From Spiroplasma helicoides (GTDB lineage: Bacteria > Bacillota_I > Bacilli_A > Mycoplasmatales > Mycoplasmataceae): a stretch of 64,000 nt of DNA. Below, in pieces: positions 1 to 10,754 of this stretch (its first letter is position 1; each line of letters starts with the position of its first letter). The notes beneath the pieces were generated by a model. The model searched no databases. It was not told where the DNA came from and worked only from the letters and a program-made list of their open reading frames with translations. The stretch covers positions 744,001 through 808,000 of the forward strand of contig NZ_CP017015.1 of assembly GCF_001715535.1 (NCBI RefSeq), given 5' to 3'. The position numbers were made by a program, and so were the translations under genes.

Positions 1-1289
1 TCCTTATTTTCAAATTTATTACCAAAAGTTTTATAAAATTTTTGTTTAATTCATCCATTTAGACTTTCGGTTGGTGCATTATGTTTAAAGCCTTTTTTAG
101 ACATAGAATGAACTATAAAATCATTTTCATTTACATAGTTAAAAATAAGCTCATTAGCAAAGGCAGAACCTCTATCAGATTGTATTATCTTTTGATTTGC
201 TTTTTCAATGGCATAGTTATTTGTTTCTTTAAAAACAGATAATGCACTATTTGAATTTTCACTTTTATCAAAACTATAACTAACTATAGTTCTTTTTTCT
301 CAATCATATGATATTAAACAATTAATTTTACTTCTGTTTTTTCCATTATTTAAAAATATCTTAAAGTTTGTTCCATCCATACCAATTATATTTGGTCGAC
401 TATAATTCATTTCCACCAAGTCTTCTCTAACATAGATATTATGTTTTTTTGATTCTGATTTCTTAACACTACGTTTCTTTCTACTTGGATTATTTAATAT
501 TCATGGATGATCTACTCTAATTTTTCTAATCATTTTTTCAGATACTTTTACGCCTTTATTTACATAAATTCACTTACTTATTAAATTTGCGCCGCTTGCT
601 AAACTATTATTTTTTAGATTATAGTCTATTATTAGTTTTTTGGCTATTGTATATTTAGGACTATTAAAATTTGGTAAATCATTAAAATATAGACCATTTT
701 TAAATATAATTATTGGGTTCTCTAAATTATTTTTTAGTTTAAACTTAGAAAATGTATTTTTATGAATTTTAAAATAACTAATTAATCTATTAGTCCCCAT
801 ACCATGCTTAGCAATAAAATAATATATTTGACAGCATGCATAATGTTTATAAGCTTTTGTTGCCATTATCATTATCTTGTCCTTCTTGCTCATCTTCAAC
901 ATGTTCAACATTATAGTTGCTGTGCAAGAAGGTATGGACTTTTCCAAAATTTCTTTACTTGCCATTGCTAATATCTTTTCTTCTTTTTCGAACTTTAATT
1001 GTTTTTCTAAAAGTCTAATTTTTTCTTTTAAAACTTTATTTTCTTTTTCTTTTGTTTTTAAATCCTTATATACAAATTCTTTTTTTAATTTTTTACTCAT
1101 TATTTCAACTTCTTTGCATGTTTTAATTCTACTATCATAATGAGTAAGTTTACTTTTTTTATCTCAAATTCTTATTAATTGAGAACCAGCCTTAATATTC
1201 ATTTCTAAAGCGATTTTATCTAAATTTTCTCCTGACCAATACCTTTTTAAGGCATTCTTTTTTAAATCTTCACTATACTTTCTAGGCAT
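1..1289 (-). mobile_element. IS3-family transposase, 3' part beyond window
   Basis: Insertion-sequence transposase on the minus strand; the coding region runs off the window start. The N-terminus (MPRKYSEDLKKNAFKRYWSG) is a helix-turn-helix of the OrfA type, followed by a Lys/Glu-rich coiled segment around residues 60-110. The integrase core has the DDE acidic residues in context: Asp in IIGMDGTNF, Asp in IIQSDRGSAFA, and Glu in NAPTESLNGWIK. OrfA and OrfB parts are in one continuous reading frame once TGA is read as Trp, so I see no programmed frameshift site. A 22-base palindrome lies just upstream. The family call rests on domain order and DDE spacing; the exact IS group is not determined. 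Confidence 0.88.
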
Positions 1290-1308
1290 ATTTTCCTTTC
1301 TAATATAA

Positions 1309-1332
1309 AAACCAGTTGTATATACAACTGGT
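1309..1332 (-). terminator. Palindromic terminator upstream of the transposase
   Basis: A perfect 22-base palindrome (ACCAGTTGTAT and its reverse complement, 1311-1332) is followed on the minus strand by five Ts and an AT-rich run. It sits between the stop of the secreted-protein gene and the transposase start. It could end the upstream operon, or be carried by the IS to block read-through into the transposase. Confidence 0.7.
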
Positions 1333-1368
1333 CTACTTAGCTTCCTTTTTTCTATTTCAAAATACTAT

Positions 1369-1929
1369 TTAAATTAATGCTATTTTTTTGAAATATATTC
1401 TATTATAAGAATAAGTTAAAATATTTTCTCTAATATATATTTTATTTTTAAATTCAAATTTAAAAATGTTTATTACGATATTTTTATCCCCTTTTTGACC
1501 ATATAATGTAGGAATATACTGTGTAAAATCATCTCGATCATCACTATACTCAAATTCTTTTATATTTTTAAGTTCTATAAAATTATTTTTGAATATATCG
1601 AAACTAGAAACCACATTTCCTTCAATTGTTAAAAAATCTAAATATACATTATTTGCCAAACGTAGATTTTTTGTACAATTATAATCTTCTTCAAGAGTAA
1701 AATTTTTTTCATTTATATTAAGCCTTTTTTGAATTTTACTTCTACCATTATCATATAACTCTGGATTTATTTGCAAAAATTCATTTATAAAAGATTTGTC
1801 ATTTATTGATTCCACATAATTCAATCTGTTTAAATCACCTTCAATATGACATGACTGAGAATTAATTGATAATGTTATTGTATTTAATCCTGTTGTTGTA
1901 ATTGCTAAAAAGTTAAGTAAAGTTTTCAT
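1369..1929 (-). CDS. Secreted or anchored protein of unknown function
   Basis: 186 residues; I do not recognise the family. The N-terminus MKTLLNFLAITTTGLNTITL is a signal-peptide-like stretch resembling the lipoprotein leaders elsewhere in this window. A Cys follows at about residue 27 (SINSQSC), but the lipobox is poor, so it may be cleaved by ordinary signal peptidase or stay as an anchor. The rest is polar, rich in Asn, Asp, Lys and aromatic residues. It starts 10 bases after the helicase stop, with AGGA upstream inside that gene's end, so it is probably the last gene of the helicase operon. A palindromic terminator and the IS follow. Confidence 0.6.
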   Translation of the reverse strand: MKTLLNFLAITTTGLNTITLSINSQSCHIEGDLNRLNYVESINDKSFINEFLQINPELYDNGRSKIQKRLNINEKNFTLEEDYNCTKNLRLANNVYLDFLTIEGNVVSSFDIFKNNFIELKNIKEFEYSDDRDDFTQYIPTLYGQKGDKNIVINIFKFEFKNKIYIRENILTYSYNRIYFKKIALI

Positions 1930-1938
1930 ATATACATC

Positions 1939-4038
1939 CTACTGCTTCAAAATTCAATCAAGACATTTTTGTAGAAATTGTTCTTCACCAATTTCTTTTT
2001 TATTTTCGAGCTTGATTGAAATTATTTTTTCTACCAATCGTATTATACTTTCATCATCTAAATAAAATGTCATTTCTTTACATTTTTTTAAATTGAATAT
2101 TTTTAATTGGTAATCCTTATATTCTTCAAAATTTTCATTTTTTAATATTATATATTTATAAACTAAAAGTTGTAACATACTGGCCAATGAAACTTCATCT
2201 GTAAATTTAAAATCTCATATTGTTTTGGTTTTATGATCAAAACAACTAGCCACACCATATAACTCAATACTTTCAGTTTTTAATTCCAAATTTAATTCAA
2301 AAGTTGTATCATCAGATAAAATACTTTCATATAATTTAAATGCTGCAACTTTTTGTTCATCAGTAATTCAACTATTTTTTTGTATTTGATTTAATTTAAA
2401 AAATTTATGTTCTTTAAAAACATACACTATTAAAACTAACTCCATTAAGTTAAAGTCATTATTTTTGTAATTATCAATAAATTTTTTTATACGCTCTTTA
2501 TATGGTAATAGATAACTTAATTCCCCTTTGTAGTTTTCAACATTTATCAATTCAAATATGCTTTCAATTTTAGATATAAAATCATCAAGTTTATTTTTTT
2601 TATATTGATAATACATCTTGAAAAATAAAGCATTTAAAATATTAACGTTTTCTGTATAAAGAATTTGATTATCTTTTTCTTGTTTGTAGTAACTTATATT
2701 GCTTATAACTTCATTAAAATCATAATTAGAAACAAGATCTTTTTCATAAAACCTAAGACCTTGCAACTCATTTTTTAAATTAGTTATCAATACACTCCTA
2801 AGTAGTGTTTTAACACTATATTTATATTTTTTACCTTTTAAAGCTTCTTGATATTTATAGTCTGGTTCATCTAATATTTCTTTTCATTCATTAAACTTGT
2901 CATCTTCTAATGTAGTAGACACACATTTCAAAAGATTTTCTTTGTTTAAAAAACGCAAAGGACTAGACAAATAATCATTTAATATTATAGTTTTTTCCTT
3001 ACCTCTAGTAAGTCCTACCATATGAAAGTTGGTTGGTTTTTTATTATGCACATCTTGCATAACATAGTCCAGATACTCATTATCATAATCAAATAAAATT
3101 GCTACTTTTCTTTCAAAACCTTTTGAAGCTAGCACAGATGTAGCTACAATTTTATTTTTATAATCACTCACACTTACTTCATGATCTAGATGATTTTGTT
3201 TATATATTAAATGGTCTTGAGAAGATAAAAAATTTAAAAAGTTTGAAAAGTGACTTTGCTCATAGTATCTATATGCATAAGTGACGATTATAATTTCTTC
3301 ATCTTTATATTTGTCAAAAATTGGTTCTAATTTTTTATATAAATCATACACATCTGCAGAATCACAAACAATATAATTAAAAGAATTATTTATAGATATA
3401 TCACTTTCAATATAATCTTTTTGATAGTATATTTTATTTAAAAAATCTGTAATATCTTTTGTTAGCCTTAAACTTTTTGATAAATGTGCTTTTTTTCACT
3501 CTCTATCATTAAACTTAAATACCGCTTGAGCATTATCAAGAAATCTTGTATCAGAACCTTTAAATCTATATATATTTTGATCAGCATCACCCATAACAAC
3601 TAATTGAGAGTTTTTATAGGTTTTAGCAAGCACTTTAGTCAAACATTTATAAATAGAAAAATCAAGGTCTTGAGCCTCATCAATTATAATTATGTCATAA
3701 TTAGGTAATTCATCTAATAATGTGGTATTGTTTTCAATCAAGTGAATTAAATCTAAATCAGTTTTTATATCCTTATCGGTTGAATAAGAGTTTTGAAAAA
3801 AAGTATTAAATGATTTAACTTCAATATTATTCAGATTTTCTTTTTCTGCTAATATTTTGTATTCAACTGCTAACTTTTGACTATATGTTAAAAACAAAAT
3901 GCTTTTTTCAGAATTACTTTGAGCAATTATCAAACCAAGAGTAGATTTACCCGTACCGACTTTGGAATTTAATTCAACATTATAACCTTTATTGATATAG
4001 TCTAATATTTTTCTTTGTTCATCTGTTGTTATATACAT
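1939..4038 (-). CDS. UvrD/Rep-like superfamily 1 helicase
   Basis: 699 residues when four in-frame TGA codons are read as Trp. The N-terminal half has superfamily 1 motifs: Walker A SKVGTGKST (residues 25-33), Walker B IIIDEAQD, motif III-like GDADQNIYRFKGSD, and a motif VI-like LTRGKEKTII. After about residue 400 the protein departs from UvrD/PcrA; the last 300 residues are Lys/Glu/Asn-rich with no domain I recognise. It is shorter and more divergent than a housekeeping PcrA, so an accessory role is likely. AAAGGAAA lies upstream of the ATG. It follows the J-domain gene by 44 bases and precedes the secreted-protein gene. Confidence 0.82.
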
Positions 4039-4082
4039 TTAATATTTCCTTTCTATATATAAGTTTTTTAAAAAAAATTTAA

Positions 4083-5375
4083 TTAATGATTTTTGAAATG
4101 GTTATCTAAAAGCATTCTATATTTATTTAAAAGTGTCATCAGCTCTTGACTATTTTCCCTTCCACTATCTGGATGAAATGCTCTTGCTAACTCGCGATAT
4201 CTTTTCTTAAATTCTTCATAGGTTGTGTTACCACTTAAATTAAAAAACTTAAGTGCATTTTGTAATTCTTGATTATTATAATCTCCTTCATTATAGTTAT
4301 TTTCATTTTGATTACTACTATTATTTTTATATGCTTCTTTTCATCAATCTTCTCAATAATAATACTCATTTTTTAGATCTTTTGAATTTCTAAAATCTGT
4401 TGCATTGTCTTCAGAACCTTGATAAAAATTCTTGTTTTGTCTACTAAATTCTTCAAAGTTTTCTCTGTTGTTTTTATACATACTATTTCTTGAATTATAA
4501 TCAAATGTATTTGTATTATCATCAAAATTATTTGCAAAATCTTGATTTATAAACATTCTATTTTGTTCAATAGTAATATTTGGATTTAAAGTTCAATCAT
4601 TTGCAAAAAAACTGTTTGAGTCTTCCATAAAACTTGCATTTGAACCTAAAATGTTTGCAAAACTATCTTTATTATTTAATTTATTTAAGCTTGATATATC
4701 TTCTAATAACTGACAAACTTCTTCAAATAACTCAAACAAATATTCTGTGTATTTTTCATAGTAAGGTTTCCCCATTTCTATTATATCTATTATGATTTTT
4801 TCATTTTCTTTTCCCTCAAAATTCATGTTTACAGCTGTACTTAATTTTGAAACAAAAAAACTTGTTAACTCTTGTGACAATTTTAGTACTGTTAAAACAA
4901 AAAATTTATCTTTAAAAAGATCTATTTGATAAAAATGATTGAACCTTTTTACATTTTGATTTATGGTATAAGCTAAATATCTACAATATTTAAAAAAGCT
5001 TGTTTTAAATAGATTTCTGCTATATGTATATTTAATTGTTTGATAAAGTCAATCATCTAGCTGATCATCTTCAATATAAGATGGATATAACTTTAAATTA
5101 AATTCATTTCCTTGAATATTTATTTTATATTTAGAAACTTCGTTTCTTGTATTTAAAGGATAAAATGACTTTCCTAAAGTTCAGTTATATTGACCTCTTA
5201 TTGACGAAAGAACTAAATTATCTACATTTCCTTTAAAATTATCCGAATGCTCTTCAGAAATATTTTCGGGATATCAAAATAAATCTCGATAATCAAATAA
5301 TTTATTAGCTCTTAAAGTATAAGCTGGATTATTAGATAACAATTCATTAACTCATTCCTTATTGAATCTACCCAT
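4083..5375 (-). CDS. Protein with C-terminal J domain
   Basis: 430 residues. The last 60 residues form a J domain with the HPD tripeptide at about 401-403 (RELARAFHPDSGREN), expected to stimulate an Hsp70 (DnaK) ATPase. The first 330 residues have no domain I recognise, and a middle stretch (about 250-350) is low-complexity and Asn/Asp-rich. There is no Gly/Phe region or zinc finger, so this is not the chaperone DnaJ itself but a J-domain co-chaperone targeted to something specific. The start is set by GGAGGT seven bases upstream. It lies between a membrane protein gene and the helicase gene, all in one direction, which suggests one functional unit. Confidence 0.8.
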
Positions 5376-5475
5376 AAAATACCTCCAATAGTTTAATTAT
5401 ACCTAAATATATATAGATTTTTAATCTTTTGCGACCAATATTTTCTTGAAATAACCCTTGAAATGAGGTATTCTT

Positions 5476-6822
5476 CTAAATTTCCTCTTTTTTTATACTT
5501 TCTAAAAATAGATAATATCCTTCAACTCCTGAATCAATCAAAGCTTCACTTAATTCTTCTTCGCTTTTATAACCTTTTTTAAATAAAGTGGTTTTAAAAT
5601 CATTTGCAAGTTTTGACATAGTAAATTCATAAATTTTTAGTATTTTTCTAAAAACAATTTCTGATATTATGAAATCTTCTTGATCTTCTTTTAAATTTTC
5701 TACAAAGTCGTTCAAAACATTAATGCAATAAAATTTAAACTTAGTTATTGCAGCGATTTGAGATAAACTTATCAATTTAGAACAATTTATTTTTCCGTAC
5801 TTTTTAATAAACTCATTTTCTTTAAAATTAAAAAATATATTTGTAGATTCTATTTTATTTTCTAAAACTACTATGTCAAAATCTGAGTTTTGAAAACTAA
5901 AAGATAAAAAATCTATAACAGAGTTAAAACTTGCTTTATGTTTATCTATAATTTTTTGTATTGCTTGAAACTTATTTTTTTCATCAACAAAACATGTATG
6001 TTTTCAATAATTTTTTTCTTCTAAATTTAATGAAGACTTCAAATTCAAATCTACTTCACTATCTGAACTAAAGTTTTCTGGATTATAAACTGGAAAAACA
6101 TGTTTAATCGGTGGTAGAGGTATAATATCCTCTATTTTTAAGCTTTTAAAACCCTTATTTTCTTGTGTTAATTCAGTCTTTAAATTTTCTTTATTTTTGC
6201 TATCTTTCAAATTTAATAAATATATAGAATAACTATTTAAAAACAAAATAATAAAAAAATTAAAATAGTAAAAAAATACTATCGCATCAGCAATTTTAAC
6301 TAATACCAAACTGGTATTTCTATAATAAAAACCTGTTTCTTGATCTAATATTCAATAATTTGCAAATTCTCCTTTTGGAATAATTCTGTCGCTAAAATCA
6401 ATATCAAAATCAGCTTTTATTAATTTTATTAAAAATATAAGATTTAATATTATTTCTAAAAATAAAAATAATATCAATGTCACTATGGCAATTGTAACTA
6501 AAACATATATTTTTGAGCTTATTTTTGATTTAAAAAAATTTACTCAAATATAAAAACCTATTATTAAATAAACTACACTAAAAACAGATGTACCAATTTT
6601 AAATAAACTTAAAGAACTTGTGTCATTTATTAAAGAATATGAATCATTAACATTTCTAAAAGCAGCCTCTATCTGATCTTCATAAAAATCTCTATCATAA
6701 AAAAATCTTGTAAAATGATAGATTACAAAAAAACCAAGGACTAAAAAAGACATGTGCATGACATGAATTGTTTTTCTAAATAAAGCGCTTTCTTTATTTT
6801 TAACACCCATTTTTGCTTCCAT
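5476..6822 (-). CDS. Multi-pass membrane protein, unknown function
   Basis: 448 residues, not recognised. Hydrophobic segments lie near residues 20-40 (MSFLVLGFFVIYHF), 70-95 (FSVVYLIIGFYIW), 105-135 (two long Val/Ile/Leu runs) and 170-195. A soluble C-terminal part of about 250 residues follows. I chose the ATG at 6822 because GAGG lies 8 bases upstream; an ATG at 6840 is in frame but poorly spaced. It is the first gene of the cluster with the J-domain and helicase genes. A weak hairpin upstream at 6871-6908 may end the preceding methyltransferase gene. Confidence 0.7.
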
Positions 6823-6929
6823 CAATTTTTCCTCAAACATCAACTCTTTTTTTATTTTATCAAAAAATATGCATTTTAAGGTATTAAATAAAATTAAACT
6901 TATAAAATGCTTATTTTTTTTAAATGTGA

Positions 6930-7664
6930 TTATTTTTTAGCTATAAAAGTTATAGTTTTGATATTTATTAAACTTTTAAAGTTATAGTTTATTACTACTT
7001 CAATATCTACAAATCCAATACTCTTTAGCATATTTTTAAACTCATTAACTCCGTATCAACTTATTTTTATTTTTTGATTTTCTACATGTTTATCTTCATA
7101 GAAATAATCTATTTCATTAATGGTGAATTGATACAATCAATCAATTTCTTTACTATAATTAATAACTTTTAATTTTTTATTTTTTAGATTATGAATCATT
7201 TCATGTTTATAACCTTTATGAAAATCATTTGGTCAGATAAGGTCAATAGCTAACTTTCCATCTTTTATTAAATTGCAATAAAAATTTTTTAAAACTTTTA
7301 TAGCTTTTTCATAACTTTCTATTAAACAAAAACTTGCATTAGGCATAATTATAAATTCATAATAATCTTGTTTTATATAGTCACATAAATCTTGCTTAAT
7401 TATTTTTGCAGAAAGGTTATTTATGTTTAGATTCTCGTTACACAAGTCTATCATTTCATCTGATTTATCAATACCTTCTATATCCATTTTATACTTTAAA
7501 AATGGTATCAATAACCTCCCATTACCTACCCCTGCTTCTAAAATTTTTCCTTCAATAGGTAATAAAAGGTTTTTATAAAATTCCAAATCTCCATCAACAC
7601 TTGTTCCAGGAGGTTTTGTGTCATTATAAAATAAACTACTATATTTTAAGTACTTATTTTCCAT
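6930..7664 (-). CDS. SAM-dependent methyltransferase (class I)
   Basis: 244 residues. Motif I of class I methyltransferases is clear (ILEAGVGNGRLL, about residues 40-51), followed by the acidic end of beta 2 (IEGIDKSDEM) and the motif II region (IIKQDLCDYI, then FIIMPNASF). The architecture resembles small-molecule methyltransferases of the UbiE/Methyltransf_25 type; the substrate cannot be told from sequence. The ATG at 7664 is preceded by GGAG with 6-base spacing, which I prefer over an in-frame upstream TTG. It stands downstream of mtnN, which removes the SAH-derived product of such enzymes, so a link to SAM metabolism is plausible. Confidence 0.72.
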
Positions 7665-7693
7665 TTGAATCTCCAATTTTAAAAAAAATATTA

Positions 7694-8368
7694 CTAAACT
7701 ACATTGAAACTTTTTAAAAAAGCATAGATAACTTCTGAAATTTTATTACTTGCTTTATTTAAAATTTCATTAAATTGATTTTCGTTTGATTTTTTTGTTA
7801 GAACATCACTTATAATTTTTATTGCTAATATCGGTTTATTAAATAAGTAAGCTGATTGAAAAAAAGCACAACACTCCATATCAACGATTTCAATTTTAGT
7901 TTTAATCGGTTTTATTAAAGTATTTACAGCTTCAGAATTATTAATAAAAATGTCACTTGTGGCTATATTTAATTTTTTAAAGTTTTTTATTTGACTAATT
8001 TTTTTTGATAGTGATTGGTCAGATGTATAAAATGCAGGCATTTTTGGAATTTGACCGTATTCATATCCAAAACCAGTTGTATTGGCAGAACTATAAAAAG
8101 CTTTATCAACTAAAACAACATCTAAAACATTATTTTCATCAGAAATACACCCTGCAAGACCAGCATTTATATATATTTCTGGATTAAACTTGCCATCAAT
8201 ATAAGTAAAACATGATGATGCATTTGAAATGCCAATTCCACTTATAGCAATTATAATGTTATTTTTTTTAAACACTAAAAAAGGTTTTTCAATTATTAAA
8301 CTTGGATTCAATTTATATATTAATGGTTGAGCTTCATCAATCATTGCAAACAAAATGCATAAATTCAT
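7694..8368 (-). CDS. mtnN: MTA/SAH nucleosidase
   Basis: 224 residues, normal length for the Pfs/MtnN family. It cleaves 5'-methylthioadenosine and S-adenosylhomocysteine to adenine and the thioribose derivative, recycling the by-products of methylation. Family features seen: N-terminal ILFAMIDEA, which carries the catalytic Glu after the first strand; the Gly-rich IIIAISGIGISNAS; AGLAGCI; and VDMECCAFFQ, whose Met-Glu contacts ribose, followed by a conserved SDV. Its ATG begins 1 base before the nadD-yqeK stop codon, so the two are translationally coupled. Confidence 0.9.
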   Translation of the reverse strand: MNLCILFAMIDEAQPLIYKLNPSLIIEKPFLVFKKNNIIIAISGIGISNASSCFTYIDGKFNPEIYINAGLAGCISDENNVLDVVLVDKAFYSSANTTGFGYEYGQIPKMPAFYTSDQSLSKKISQIKNFKKLNIATSDIFINNSEAVNTLIKPIKTKIEIVDMECCAFFQSAYLFNKPILAIKIISDVLTKKSNENQFNEILNKASNKISEVIYAFLKSFNVV

Positions 8369-8369
8369 A

Positions 8370-9470
8370 TTATTTGTTACCTTTCACTCAATGATTATAG
8401 GCAATAAGTAGTTTTTCTCCAATAGTTTTATCATCATTCTTAGCGATTGAGACTTCATACTGATTTTTTAACAACTCAATAAAACCAAGTTTTAAATCAG
8501 ATCTTACTAAGGCTCTCAATCTTTCAACATCAGGATAATTTCTTTCAACCGATATTTTATCTGCACAAAATACTATCATATCAAGAACACTCATTTCTTT
8601 GTCTGCTACCGTATGTTTAAAAACTGCATTTATAATATCTTGATCATCAAAAAGTCAATCCCTTTTTAAATGAAAAGCACCTGCAAATGAGTGTAAAACC
8701 GGTTTTGGTTCTAGCATTAGTGATTTATCATAACTTTCAATTATTTGTTTTGTATCTTCAAAACTTCATCTTTTTGCAATATCATGTAAAGTTCCAGCTA
8801 ACAAAGCCTTATTTAAATTATAATTATTTAACTTTGCCAACAATAGCGCTTCTTGTCCAACATTTAGTGAATGATAATATCTATCTTGATCCATTTTTGA
8901 TTCTATTCTTTCATAAACATACATAAGAGAATTATTTATATAATCATTTACTTCTTTTATTTGAAGTTTAATATCTATAAGGTTTCTTATTTTTGTTGAA
9001 CTAAGATGATTATTATCAAACTCAAATGTTTCTAAATTATATTTTTTTACAATATCTTCATTTATTACATCAGTTCTAAGAAAAATTTTAAAATCAATTA
9101 TTTTTATCAAGTCACTAAAGTGATCTCATTTTTCAAACGTATCCAATTGATCAGATCCCATAATAAAACTAAAATTTATATTAGGGTATTTTTTTAAAAA
9201 ATGACAGACAGTATCATAAGTGTAGCTTCGTTCAGTTTTTCTAATTTCAAATGTTTCTACTCTAACAAAATCTAATCCTTTAATTGCAATCTCTATCATT
9301 TCAAGCCTTTGTGTAACACTAGAAGAAGATATTGTTTTAAAAGGATTTACATATGCAGGTAGAACCCAAACTTCATCAAAACCTAGTTTGTAATGACAAG
9401 TTTTAATAATGTTAACATGGTCGGTATGAATAGGATCAAAAGAACCTCCAAATATAGCAACTTTTTTCAT
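8370..9470 (-). CDS. nadD: NadD-YqeK fusion: nicotinate-nucleotide adenylyltransferase plus HD hydrolase
   Basis: 366 residues. The N-terminal half is NadD, which makes deamido-NAD: GGSFDPIHTDHVNI carries the HxGH-type nucleotidyltransferase site (here HTDH), and SSTKIR near residue 150 is the second ATP-binding motif. The C-terminal half is an HD-domain phosphohydrolase of the YqeK type: HSLNV, TLHDIAKR (HD pair), and a distal FCADKIS. YqeK proteins in Firmicutes hydrolyse Ap4A and are usually a separate gene next to nadD; the two are fused in many mollicutes. The ATG overlaps the stop of the HAD gene by one base (TAATG). Confidence 0.9.
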
Positions 9471-10327
9471 TATTTATTATTAACTAAATCCCTTAGATAT
9501 TTACCAACACCATTATTGTCAATGCTATCTAAAACATGTTTTGCGATTTTTTTAAGCGGTTCTACACCATTTTGAAGAGTACAGCCGTTATTAGATTGTT
9601 CTACCATTTCTAAATCATTATTATTATCTCCAATTGTGTGAATTTCTTTAACATCCACTTTAAGAATTTTAGCTATTTTTTTTAATGCATTTGCTTTATT
9701 ACAAGAATTATCTAATGCATCAATCAATATTCTTTCACTCATATTTGTTATTGGAAAATATAAGTTCAATTTTGTTAATAAAGATTTTGTTTTTTCTACA
9801 ATTTCTTCACTACCTTTTTCTGGAAAAGAAAACAAAAACTTGACAGGTTTGTGTTTTGCATTTATAGCATATTTTCGTAAATCTTGAAGATTATCAAAGT
9901 ATTTTATAACAGGTCTAAATTGTTTTTCTAAATGAGCATAAGTATTTTCAAAATATATTGCTCTTTCAGCTCCTTTTAAACTTACAAATTCCGTTGCTGA
10001 ATAAAAAATAAGTTCAATATTATTTTCAATTGCATAATCTAGTATAGTTTCGCATGTATTTATAGGCAATTGATTTTCATATAAAACCTCTTTTGTTGTT
10101 GGGTCAATTATTGTAGCTCCATTGCTTAAAACTACTGGTAATTTTACATTCAATTTATGTATATATAATTTGCTAGTTTCATATAATCTTCCTGTAACAA
10201 TAAAAAACTTATTATTACTTTTTTCTTGATAAAAATTTATATCTTCAACTGTTTTATCCAACATTGTAAAGTCTGAGTTTTTAACAATTGTTCCATCCAA
10301 ATCACAGCCTACATAAGGTAATCCCAT
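9470..10327 (-). CDS. Cof-type HAD phosphatase
   Basis: 285 residues. HAD motif I is CDLDGTI at residues 8-14, motif II FIVTGR, and motif IV GDNNNDLEMVE near residue 235. The size and the cap between motifs II and III fit the Cof/YwpJ subfamily, which dephosphorylates sugar phosphates, FMN or similar small molecules; the substrate is unknown. AGGAG lies 10 bases before the ATG. It is the first gene of a tight run HAD-nadD/yqeK-mtnN, and the upstream region holds the divergently placed RNA candidate. Confidence 0.85.
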   Translation of the reverse strand: MGLPYVGCDLDGTIVKNSDFTMLDKTVEDINFYQEKSNNKFFIVTGRLYETSKLYIHKLNVKLPVVLSNGATIIDPTTKEVLYENQLPINTCETILDYAIENNIELIFYSATEFVSLKGAERAIYFENTYAHLEKQFRPVIKYFDNLQDLRKYAINAKHKPVKFLFSFPEKGSEEIVEKTKSLLTKLNLYFPITNMSERILIDALDNSCNKANALKKIAKILKVDVKEIHTIGDNNNDLEMVEQSNNGCTLQNGVEPLKKIAKHVLDSIDNNGVGKYLRDLVNNK

Positions 10328-10455
10328 AATAAATATTCTCCTTTTAGTTAATTCTAGAAATATTTTACACCAATTAATTTAAAACAAATTATAAATAAAA
10401 TTCAAATAATTTACTCAAATTTTTATATAAAAAATTATTTTTTTTTATAAATTTG

Positions 10456-10483
10456 TTGACAAACTTTTTTAATTTGTTATATT
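10456..10483 (+). promoter_or_regulatory. Sigma-A-type promoter for the 10490 RNA
   Basis: A consensus -35 box TTGACA (10456-10461) and a -10 box TATATT (10478-10483), 16 bases apart, on the plus strand. No plus-strand protein gene follows before the terminator at 10707-10740. Confidence 0.75.
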
Positions 10484-10489
10484 TATATT

Positions 10490-10740
10490 GTCCTTTTGGA
10501 CGCATTTGTGGAAATCAAGTCTTTTATTTACATCACTTTCATTAAAGATTTGATTTATAATATAACATCCTTTCTTTCGACTTGACTTGTATCAAGTGCC
10601 ACAAATGAAAATTGATATAAGTCTTATTCATTACTCATTCATATCTTTTTAATTATTAGCAAATCAACAATTTATAATATGCGAAAGCATACAAAAATAA
10701 TAAAAGAAAAAAGCGTTATAAATGCTTTTTTCTTTTTTTT
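10490..10740 (+). ncRNA. Candidate structured small RNA, about 250 nt, unknown family
   Basis: This fills most of the 427-base space between the HAD gene and the next gene. Starting at the predicted start site there is a GTCC-TTTT-GGAC hairpin (10490-10501). A closing stem follows: CATTTGTGG (10503-10511) with CCACAAATG (10599-10607). Inside it CAAGTC (10516-10521) pairs with GACTTG (10579-10584), next to a small hairpin ACTTG-TAT-CAAGT (10585-10597). A tetraloop hairpin TATGC-GAAA-GCATA lies at 10678-10691. It ends in an intrinsic terminator. I see no RNase P, tmRNA or SRP core motifs. A long rod with a small hairpin on the 3' side of its bubble is reminiscent of 6S RNA, but this is only a guess. 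Confidence 0.6.
10707..10740 (+). terminator. Bidirectional intrinsic terminator
   Basis: An 11-base-pair stem AAAAAAGCGTT-ATA-AATGCTTTTTT (one G-U pair) is followed by a T-run on the plus strand. On the minus strand it also has Ts after the stem, so it can end both the RNA candidate and the membrane-protein gene at 10755. Confidence 0.85.
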
Positions 10741-10754
10741 ATTTTTTTATAAAA

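Noticed and set aside
1939-5375. Apparent frameshifts and split genes throughout the window
   Set aside because: The breaks are TGA codons. With TGA read as Trp the frames are continuous, so only the TAG in phnC is a true in-frame stop.
10490-10740. RNase P RNA or tmRNA in the 10.4-10.75 kb gap
   Set aside because: I find no GAGGAAAGTC-like P-RNA core, no tag-peptide reading frame and no CCA-ending acceptor on either strand.
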